This document shows, piece after piece, positions 22,182 through 32,094 of a stretch of 64,000 nucleotides of DNA. The DNA comes from Astragalus membranaceus (taxonomy: Eukaryota > Streptophyta > Magnoliopsida > Fabales > Fabaceae): contig CM076849.1 of assembly GCA_039519185.1 (NCBI GenBank), positions 1-64,000 of the forward strand. Reading direction: 5' to 3'. The translations under genes and the position numbers were made by a program. The notes beneath the pieces are model-generated. The model did not search any database. It saw only the letters and a list, made by a program, of their open reading frames with translations, and was not told where the DNA came from. Position 1 is the stretch's first letter. Each line of letters opens with the position of its first letter.

Positions 22182-22380
22182 CGTTGCGAACGCGTGTTCG
22201 CGTCTCGTTGTGTACGGTTGTTTATTTTAGTACGCAAATTCACGTATTCTCGTTGCAGACGCGTGTTCGCGTCTCGTTGTGTACGAGTGTTTATTTTGGT
22301 GCACGAGTTCGCATATTCTCATCTGCAGACGCGCGTTCGCGTCCCATTGTGCACGCGTGTTTCGTTTTGACGCTCGTTAA
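22182..22380. repeat. CGCG-rich 69-70 bp repeat in LTR, 3 copies
   Basis: Three units step by 69 and 70 bases. Each has GCAGACGCGTGTTCGCGTCT or a close form, TTGTGTACG and GTTTATTTT. They lie 150-350 bases into the LTR, upstream of the TATA-like site. This is the usual place for LTR enhancer repeats. The same three units recur at 32247-32445. CpG-rich content means it should be a target of cytosine methylation. Confidence 0.85.
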
Positions 22381-22820
22381 TAATAGCTTTTTTAATAATA
22401 GTTTTGTCTCTCTCTCGCTTAACCAAAAAATGAAATAAAATCAGAATAAAGAGAGGGATGGTCAAACATGTCCAAGTCTATTTTTTATTACAATAAATAC
22501 AATAATCAAAGTTTACAAAAATTAATTACATTTAGAGACAAAAAAAAAACAAAAAAGTAAAACAAAAAAAGGGAGTATGCGCCCCCCTCAGTCAGGTACA
22601 GTCTCTTTGAGTAATATGCTAAAACTAATTTCTTCTTGTTCCTTTGTTGCTTTTCCAATTTTGCACCAACAAGGCACCAACCTGCAAGTTGCTGCTCCTC
22701 CTCTCCACCATACATGCTTTTTCCTCTTATAATTCAAAGCCAATACCTCTTTATTGAAAAAACCCTGTTGTGCCAAAACAAGCACACATCACTATCCTCT
22801 CAACAGATCAGCCAACCTGC

Positions 22821-22829
22821 CTATAAATA
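22821..22829 (+). promoter_or_regulatory. TATA box candidate of LARD A1 LTR
   Basis: CTATAAATA fits the plant TATA consensus and lies in a GC-balanced context with CAGCAGCACAGCCACAC downstream, where a start could fall at about 22850-22860. The second LTR has it at 32886. A second, weaker candidate (CATTATATACGCAGG near 23776) is shared in form with the family B LTR, so which one is used is open. Confidence 0.5.
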
Positions 22830-24270
22830 AAACAGCAGCACAGCCACACAGGAGGGAGGGGGAGATACAACACAGTAGCATACACACAGATACACACACA
22901 GATACGCAGAAAAAAAAACAAAACAGTAAAGTTTCGGCCACCATATCACCGTTGACCACCACTGCCACCAACGACCACCACAGAACCACCGCCTCACCAC
23001 CCGCAGCCACCTTCATCACCACAACCGCACTCCATCCTCCGCCTCCTCCCTCCAAACGCCAAACTACCACCACCCAACAGTGAACCTTCCCAACGGCCAC
23101 AACCAAACCGTCAACAACCCAAAACCACCGTGGCCAGCCCAACCCCTCTCCTTACAACCGCCACCGTCACCATAAATCACCAACAGCAAACGCCTCCACA
23201 ACCACCCTAACCGAACCCCCTTCGTTTTCCCTCTCAGCCTCCACCTTCGCACCTCCAACAACCACGAAAACCACAAAACCGCCGGCGCCATCACCATGGC
23301 TCCCTCCGGCGAGTCCACCACCACGTCCTTCCCTCTCTCCCTCTTCGCAAACCGTCGCTGTCACCACCAAGTGACGCCGTGAACCACCATCACCAGATCT
23401 CGCGTCCATCACCCCCTTCTGCCATCGCCATCATCGTCGCCCCTCTCTCCGTTCTTCTCCATCCCTTCGCCGTAGCAGTGATGTAGGGCCGCCGTTAATA
23501 ACGACATGACGCCGTGAGCCCCCACACCTTCGTCCTCCTCTTCCTTCGTCCTTCTCTCTCAGGCGAAGCCTCTCTCTCTCTCTCTGAGTTCGAAATCTCT
23601 CTCTCTCCCAGAAGAAGCCAGAAGTGGCGTTGAGGATTTGAAAAAAAAGAATTTAGAAAAGAAAGGATACGGCGCTAAGGAGAAAAAAAATGGAATTAGG
23701 GTAAGGGAATGGGGGAGTGCGGCGCGCTGGTAGAGAAGAGGTTAGGAATTAGGTTTAGAATTTTTTAGGTTTTGCATTATATACGCAGGGTTGTAATTAA
23801 CTTTAATTTTAATTTTTTTATTATTATGGTTTGCACCCCTCTGTTTCGCCGCCACAACCCCCAGAAAAGTCCACAATTTCGTGGGTTAGCCAGCCTTATA
23901 GTGGGCTGGGCTGCTACTAAATGCACCCTTTCTTTTTACTCATACAACTGCCTGTTTCTAAATGCACACACCATTTTACTACTGCACCCCCTGTTTCTTT
24001 TTTAAAAAAATCTCTTTTCCCTAAATAAATATTTTCTTTCACAAACCTATTTTTTCCCAAATAACGAATAAATGTTTTCCTAAACATAAAATTGGTTTGT
24101 TACTAATGGTCACTCTGAGCTTAGCTTGTTTGACCGTTGATAACAGCTTTAGTTTTCAAACGAGCTATGAGCGACGACCACTCTGAGTTTTACTTGTTTG
24201 GTCGTCACGAGTACCTCTCCCGATTTCAAAAATAAATAAATAAAACATCAAACACACAAACATTTTCTAC

Positions 24271-24610
24271 AAGAACTACGTGTGATTTGATTCTCTACCA
24301 GGAGATACGTAGGAGCAGAGGGCGGCCGACCTCTGTCAATTGCATTAATAAAAAACCTTTTTTTTTTCTTTTAATTAATTTCCTTTCTATTTCTCAAAAA
24401 AGTACAAAAAATAACTAACTGTTTATCGAGTCTTTTTTATTATTATTTTTTATAAGGGTAAAAACATTATTTTTGAATTAATATATTTTTTGCACATTTA
24501 GTTAAAAGGTAACCTTCCTTAGGAAGGATGTCGTAGGGTGCTAATACCTTCCCTACGCATAAACGACTCCTGAGCCTAAACCTGGTCCGCAAAACCCCCT
24601 TTATCCATTC
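24271..24610 (+). other. Conserved LTR-end hairpin block, family A, 5' LTR
   Basis: Parts in order: AGAACTACGTG; hairpin TCTC...GAGA across 24292-24305; ATACGTAGGAGC; hairpin CAGAGG...CCTCTG (24316-24335); TCAATTGC; hairpin CCTTCC-TTA-GGAAGG (24513-24527); hairpin GGTG-CTAA-TACC (24537-24548); then CTTCCCTACGCATAAACGAC. It lies in the last 440 bases of the LTR, just before the primer site, so it would be in the RNA leader. Confidence 0.75.
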
Positions 24611-24712
24611 AATAGGGATTTTCCAATGTTTGCCCTTAAACTAAACTTTGGTGGCGGCTTCATTTCAAGAATTTCGAAGGATCCCTCCTCCGGATTTTTC
24701 GGTCGCTACAGC

Positions 24713-24731
24713 TGGCGACCTCACTGGGGAC
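24713..24731 (+). promoter_or_regulatory. Primer binding site of LARD A1, Ogre type
   Basis: TGGCGACCTCACTGGGGAC begins two bases after the LTR. Its form fits the tRNA-Arg primer sites known for Ogre elements; I could not align it to a tRNA here, so the tRNA name is from family knowledge. Confidence 0.7.
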
Positions 24732-27700
24732 AATTAAGAGAGTCAAGCCAAATTAACTAAATGTGTAAGTATTTGTTAATTTTATTAATATTTTGTTTTT
24801 ACCTTTATTCTTATATTATTTATTTATTAGCATTTCTTTATATTATTGAACCTTAGGGTAGACGACCCTTTTGTTATTATTGTTGTATATCTTGTTCAGC
24901 TTGGTTAGGTTAGGTATTTTGCCCTCATCACACACCTCACCTACACTTTTGCACACACTTTTGAGTGGGGCCCTACACCCGGGTCTGCAAATAACTAGGA
25001 CGAGTGGAGATTATTAGTGACAGTCATTCTGGATTTTATCTGTCTGACTCTCATGAAAGTCTCAACCAGGGTACGCTCTTTCATGGTATCCCACACCAGG
25101 TAGCTCGCTATCGTTGCGGATCATATCATGAAGGGGATTTTAGCTCTGGAGACCTTTGTGAGGAAGTGAATAGAGCCACCTGAGAGATTGATCACATAAG
25201 CGACCCTAGACCATGTTGAAAATCCCAATTTAGACATGACCCACCTAGGACACAGGGGCATTATACTTACCCTCTCTATCAATCTGGTTAATTTTTCTCC
25301 AAAATTAAAATCACTCAAAAAAAAGCCCTTTTATGCTTCTGTCCTCCATTTGCATGCATACGAGACGACATCAATCCTTTCATCCATCATACAAAAATTA
25401 TCATAAAATAAAATCATTCTTATGTATCCCATTGTCATTGCACTACCATACATCTCATCATCTTTAAAATAACAAGACGTCAATTTTTTATTTGTTCATT
25501 TTATCCTAGTTGCACATCGCATTGCTATTATAAAAATTTATTTTTAAATGCATCATCTTCATGCATCATAAAAAACAAGGACAAAAGTCATTTATTCCTA
25601 TCCATCTCAAATGCATCAGTCCTTCAACATGCGTCAAAACAAAAATTATAAATTTCTTCATTATTGCATCATTCATCACCCAATAGCATTTTGTTAGCTT
25701 TTTATTTTAGTTGAAGCATAAAAAAAAGGATAAACCATCACGCATTTCATTCATCTCCATTGTTTCTCATGTACAACAAACATCCATATGTTCATGCATT
25801 ATAATTCAAAGAAAACATATAAAAAAAAATTACCATTCATTCATACTAAAATCATTATTCCATAAGCATTTCATTGTTATTGCACTATCATGCATCGCGA
25901 AGATATTATTTTTTCAAAATTGCATTCATCTTGCATATCCGTACACCAAAAAACATTACCCCCATATTATATAAATGTTATGTTCTTTACTCCTTTCCAC
26001 GCATTAAAAAAAAAGTCGCTGCGAGTGTCATGCATTTTGTTTCCTCGCACACACAAAAAAAAAAACAATTTGTACCCACATAACGTTAGCATATCATTTG
26101 ATCAAAAAACCAGCATCATATTTAACATGCACCGGCATTCATTCATAATCATTCAAAATCATGATCAAATAGCGTAGGCATCACATCATCTGTAAAGTCA
26201 TGAATTACATTTCAAAAAAAACGTATCATTCATACATCATTTCCCTCATGTGGTCATCCTAGTTTAAATGCAACAATTCCATATTCATGTGTCATTTCCC
26301 AAATAAAACAAAAATCATTTTATTATAATTGTGTCATTTGTCATCCAATAAATCAAAATAAGAGTCTCCATGCATGTTGCACTGCTTCTTGAAAAAATAA
26401 AAATAATTGCATTAGGATCAAACATTTATTTCTTCATGCATTCGCATTTTTCATACGTATCTGTCATCATGGGCAATATATTTTGCTAGAAAATAAAAAA
26501 TCACCATAGAACGAGTCACTTGTTTTCATATACATCTCGTTCTCATGGTACTAACATGCATATCATCCTCCAAAAAAAATAAAGACGCTACGTATTTGTC
26601 CAACTTTCATCATCTTGCATACTCAAAGATATACTATATTCGTTACTCCTCTTCATGCATAGAAAAATAAAAAATGCATTAGTCATCTGACATGCAAAAT
26701 AAAAGAAAAATAATAAAATGATGCCACTTCCTTGCATTATTCATCATCATATTGCATTGCGTCCGAAAAATCATCTCGGATAGTCCATCTTTTCAAGCGA
26801 TCATTCATTCACTTTCCTCGCATCTGCATCAGGCAACATTATTCGTTCATTCATACATTGCATTTTTCTTTCTTTTCGCGAAAAAGAAAAGAATAAAAAA
26901 CATGATCACAATTAAAAAAAAATTTGTGATTGAATGTCTCATTTAGCATGCATTTCCATCATCAAATAATATAGGCATTTCATCATTTGCAACATCATGA
27001 AATGCATAGCATTCACGCACCTTTTCACTCATCCAAAAAATTGTTGTTTCATTAAATCATCCATACGCTATTTCATCCACACATCGTTTATATACCATTT
27101 CAACATGCATCATTTCAAAAATTATGTCATCATCGCCTCCAAAAACTATTTAGAATAACTGACCTTTCCGAGTGATCATTCATTTCACGCATTCGCATCT
27201 GCATTTTCGTCATTTATCACCATGTGTTCCTTCATGCATTAGGACACAATGGGGCGTTTAACTTGATTATTCTTGTTGCGTGAGCATAGTTAGTCTTCTA
27301 ACTAGAAAATAAAAAAATCATCATGCATTCATCATTTTCATCTCACTATCATGGTACCAACATGCATCTCATCATCTAAAATAACAAAATATCATACCTT
27401 TTAAATTACTTCATTTTGCGTAGCCATACGCCAAAAATGAGAAAATAATATCGCCTTGATATTATAAAAAAATTTGCATTCATTCATTATTTCATTCAAA
27501 CGCATTACTCTTCTTCATGCATCATAAAAAATAATGAAAGATAAAAGTTATTTATTCCAAACCACCTCAAACGCATCAGTCATCCATGCATGAGTCATTT
27601 TCTAAATAAAAAATAAAAAAAAACACAAAAAGTCATTCATCATCCAAAACATTTTTCAGTTAGCAATAAACGACGATTTGCATCATCTGCATGCTATATT

Positions 27701-30700
27701 GTCTCCGAAAAGTAAAAAAAAAAAATCGTTTAGGATAGCTGATCTTTCCAGGAGATCGTTCCCTTCACGCATTTCTCGCATTTGCGTTTTCATCATACAT
27801 ATCATCATCACGTGCATCACATGTTTCTAGAAAAGAGTAGAGAATAATCATGAACACGATTTCAAAAATTGCGAACATCTCATTTTTCATGTATTTCCAT
27901 TTTAGGCGTCTGCACTTGCATCATGCATATACATTATCATGTGTTCATCCATACAAAAAACATGAGCATTACCTTTTTCAAAAAAAATTGAGAGATGAGG
28001 CGAAGTTGATTATTTCTTCTTTGGAATAGCTTAGCTACAAACTTAATGTGTTTTCAGACACTCAATTTTCAAAAAGAAGTTATTCACTGTTTGCAGCTCA
28101 TTCATAACTTTCTTCAGCAAAACGATGCATCTCATCAGTCCCATGATAAATGATCCAAATGGTCCATTTTGTTAACTAATGTGTTAACAAAAATTTCTCC
28201 TATCATGTCATTGACTATGTTAACTCTCTGTGAAGCATTCTTATGGTGAACTTGTATGCAACGTGCATTTATTCTTGTCTGAGTCAGTTAATGTCCACAT
28301 CTTTCCATTGTATCATCATCCCTTTACACGTCCGGTCCCACCCCGACCATCCAGTACATATTCTCCACACAAGTACCTAGTTAGCCATTTGATGAAATTT
28401 CATGAGCTAACACTTTAGGTCCCCATGCTGGGGCAAATTTGTGATCACTAGATATCTTGTCAACATTGTATTCCCTTGGTGCAAATCCTTTACAAAAAAA
28501 AAACAAATAAGCCTGTTAGGTTGAAAACTCGCAAGAGCAGCCTAAGCAAAAGTTAGAGCAAACAAAAAGAAACATAGAGAAAAAAGCAGATATATAAAAA
28601 TAAATAAATTGTTGTCTTAGGGTTAATTTTTGAAAACACAAGCAATCATGATTTGAAATGATGTTTGGCAGGCCTTCTATATCCTCAAAAAGCATCCAAA
28701 AAAAGAAATACCATTCGCTACCCCTTTGAGCCAAAAAAATCAAAAATCTTTCAGTCACCCTAGACAAGGATCAATTCCACATCAAAAACGGTGTGTCACT
28801 TTTATCAGCTCACCCTACTCAAAAAAAGAAGAAGGAAAAAAAATCACAAAAAGTGAAATTCAAAAAAAAGGATTAAAAAAAATCCTCAAAAAGAAAAATC
28901 AAAAGCAGTAGAAATTGTGAGTTGATACATAATACCACTGAACACAGAAGATATCCTTGTCCGAATAAACCTACAAACACCTCCTTAGGCCGAATTATCA
29001 CTTCTTCCACAAAATCCAAATCATTGGCCTCCAGCACTTCCCAGAACCTACTTATCTTTTAAAAGGTCATCGTATCAATAAACTATCAAACACCTCTCTG
29101 AGCCCATTTGAGCCTATACTCCACAAGCCCATAACCATTGACCACATTACCCATAACCTTTGACCACATTACAGCCCCTTCTTTCATAAACCCCTAACCA
29201 CTGGCCACGCTACAACCCTAACAAGTCCATGCGGATCAATGGTTGATTGCTTTCGTTTTCTCAAAGTTTTAATTTTAGGACAAATAAGTTTATTTATTTA
29301 CAATATATTTGCTAAAAAAAGGAAAAGCTGAAAAAATTCAAAAAAAAAAGAGAAAAAACTCAAAAGGCTTGCACTCCAAGATTCATTCAAGTTGCATTGA
29401 TACCAAGACAAGGTTTAGTGATCACCAAGCGAAATTTTCATCGTATCAAAATCCAGGACTATCATAGTCTGTGGGAGTCACCTTAAAAGAACCAAAAGTT
29501 TAGACTGGGACCATCACCTAGATCCCAAAGTGGAGCATACCTTTCACCTTTCATGCTTCTCGAACTCGGGAAATGTTCCAGCGTCCATCCCATCACACCC
29601 AATTCATATAGCCATACGACCCATTTCAAAAAACCCATGACCCAAACTCAGTCACCTTTCACAACCCCACTAGAAGCAATCATTTGAAATACCATTTCCA
29701 AAGTGGGGAAATCTCGTCACCCTTCACTCCATCTAAAGTCGGGGAAATTCACCCATCTCATCCCCTCGTCATATTCACATCCATGGAACCACACCGAGGA
29801 AGTTTCTCAACCCACCATGCTAAATACAGCCTTTTGCAAACTCGAATCGGGGCAATCTTGCTCTCGTCAAGATTGGGGCAACACCAAACGCCATGGGTTG
29901 AGACAAAATCTCTTGCTTACTACCCTTCATTCCAAAGTCATGGCATTCTCAATTCATTATTTCCTCTACACCCCTAGCTGTTGTCATCACTAGACAGGGG
30001 CAAATTATTCACTCACCTTCACCGGTAGTCTAAATTGGGGCAGCCCCACATTTCTCGAGTTGGGGAGAACCTACCTTTTCATGACTTTGGCCAAAAACCT
30101 GTCACCTATCCCTTCATCTGTCCATACCCTAGGTCTCTAGAACCCCGAGTTAACTGACTCATTCATCTATACTTGCATTACTATACGTCTTTGCTAAACA
30201 ATGCTTCAAAGAGAGAAAACACAAGTTAATAATGTGAAGTTGGAAACTCGCGTGGTTAACTTTGTGGACCTAAAGTTCAGTCATCATGGGACACCATAAC
30301 GAAAGAACAATGTGAAGAAGCTTGCAAATGCAATCAAATACTGTTTATACATCAGTGTCTGGGAATAACAACCTTGAGATTACCAGAGTTTGAATTCAAA
30401 TCAAATCCAATTTTTCCAGTAAATGATGATTCCAGAATTTTCACCTCTCTGCTTCTCGCATCAAAAATCTCATTTCTCATCATTACAAGAAAGGAAAAAA
30501 AATCTTTTTGCATCGTCAACCAAATCATAGCATAAATCATTCCACCATGCAATATGCATCTACCATAGCACCTACGCCTAAGCAGCACATCCGCATTCGC
30601 ATGTCATCTACCGTTGCATACACGGCTTATCAATTTCTGTTTTCGATCAACTTCAGCATCCATTACATTTATCATCACAACAAAAATTAATCACTACAAT

Positions 30701-32081
30701 CTCATTCACATCTCATACACCGTGTGTCAACTTTCCCATTCCGTCGGTTACAACACCCATTGTCTGCCCCATTTCATTCATCATCAGGTACCAATCATTG
30801 CACATTCATCACATTCCATCCATAACATTTTTGCACCAATCATGTCATTTACCATGCGTTCATGTGCTTCCTTTTATTCACCATAGCATACAATCATTAC
30901 AGTCACATTCATATCTCATCTGCATCCACATACAACCGTTTGTCGACTTTCTCATTCCATCAGGTTCAACACCCATTTCATTCATCATCCCACCAAATAC
31001 CAATCATTGCACGTTCGTCACGTGCATGACATTGTTTGCTTCGATAGACGTGTCGAGTACCGGTCTCATCATTGCCCCCCCCCCCCCAAAAAAAGAGTTT
31101 TTTTTATATCACTAATCATATCTTTGTATCGTGCATGACATTTGCATCAAAGCATTATATTTGCATCACATTCACACTTCGCATTTCATACACACATTAT
31201 ATACCAAGAAAAAAAGAGAAAAGCAAAAAAAAAACAAAAGGAAAAATTGCTCATTCCATTACATTCATCATTAATCAGCACAATCACATTCATATCTTAT
31301 CTGCATTCACATACGTTGGTTGTCAACCTCCATGTTCCATCAACTTCAACTCACATCATCTACCACATTTCATTCATCATACCACAAGATGTCGATCATT
31401 GCACATGTTTACACTGCATGCACGCATACATCATCCATTGCATCCTTAAATGCGGTCAAATATAGATATTTGTATCCGTCAAGATAAATTCAAATTATAA
31501 TGTTAGCACTGAGCCTAGCATCAGCCTTTTAGACCCCCAGCGGTCCCTCAGAGCCCAAGCACTCCTTCAGACCAACAATGGTCCTTCAATCCAGATCGCA
31601 CGTCGCGTTATCGAGCAACCGACGGATCATCCGGCCCCAGGCCCTTCAGACTAGCTGTGTCCGCCTAAAAAACACAGTGCACGTCCTTCGAGGTGCGCAA
31701 ATCAGGTCAACGACCTGACTTTGCCCCCATGGCCACTCGAAAAAGGCCACCCCCCAAGCAGACCGTTTTACTAGTACCGTTGCTAGTTTGCGCTCCATCA
31801 GACCCATGGGTCCATCAGGCTTAGGCATGCCCTTCAGACCTTATTGGTCCTTCAGTTTAACTCCAATCAATGCGCCAAGCATCGACTGCGAATTAGACCA
31901 TCAGAGCCCAGTGCTCCTTCAGATCCCCGGTGATCCTTATTTACTTTTTATTCTATGTCAACCCATCATCTTTCAATAATTTCTAAAAAATAGTCTTGAC
32001 AAAATTAGTTTCTTTTTATCTTTATTTCTATTTTACTCGAGAAATTTGGAAACCCTTCATGTTTCCTAGTAAAATATAAAT
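24732..32081 (+). other. Noncoding interior of LARD A1
   Basis: 7.35 kb with no coding frame on either strand. Parts: 24732-25330 leader with CACCCGGGTCTGCAAATAAC and a segment shared with A2; 25330-27960 AT-rich sequence dominated by TGCATC, CATTCAT and TCATCAT words; 28000-28480 a unique stretch; 28500-29400 AAAAAAG-rich; 29440-30150 with repeated TTGGGGCA-type words; 30500-31480 again CATTCATC-rich; 31525-31935 a GGTCCTTCAGA minisatellite. The same parts in the same order, inverted, fill 55400-62319. The frames of 60-125 codons are His/Ser-rich word repeats. Confidence 0.85.
31525..31935. repeat. 19-base CTTCAGACC minisatellite, LARD A1
   Basis: Phrases of about 19 bases alternate: AGACCCCCAGCGGTCCCTC, AGAGCCCAAGCACTCCTTC, AGACCAACAATGGTCCTTC. 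There are two clusters, 31531-31595 and about 31800-31935, separated by a stretch with ATCGCACGTCGCGTTATCG and CAACGACCTGACTT. The inverse forms occur at 55575-56030 and, in family B, at 62808-62880. Confidence 0.8.
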
Positions 32082-32094
32082 AAAGAGGGGCAGC
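32082..32094 (+). promoter_or_regulatory. Polypurine tract of LARD A1
   Basis: AAAGAGGGGCAGC directly precedes the 3' LTR start at 32095. It is the primer for plus-strand DNA synthesis. The inverse form GCTGCCCCTCTTT sits at the matching place in A2 (55400). Confidence 0.85.

Larger units (their letters stand above)
22030..24710 (+). mobile_element. 5' LTR of LARD A1
   Basis: It begins TGTCATACCC and ends GTCGCTACA. Contents in order: a CGCG-rich triple repeat (22182-22380), a TATA-like CTATAAATA at 22821, a C-rich CCACCACC stretch (22940-23450), a CT microsatellite near 23570, AT-rich sequence, then the conserved hairpin block from 24271. Several frames up to 116 codons in the C-rich stretch are simple sequence repeated unchanged in both LTRs; none has features of a protein. 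Confidence 0.95.

Noticed and set aside
22754..23412. Overlapping frames in the C-rich part of the LTR (also at 32819-33479)
   Set aside because: All are Pro/Thr/His or Trp/Val/Gly simple sequence on opposite strands of a CCACC repeat, kept only because the two LTRs are copies.
30508..31465. His/Ser-rich frames (HHIPSITF, FIHH words), also at 56101-57390
   Set aside because: They are CATTCATCA words in the LARD interior. The frames differ between A1 and A2 while the DNA words are shared, so no protein is selected.
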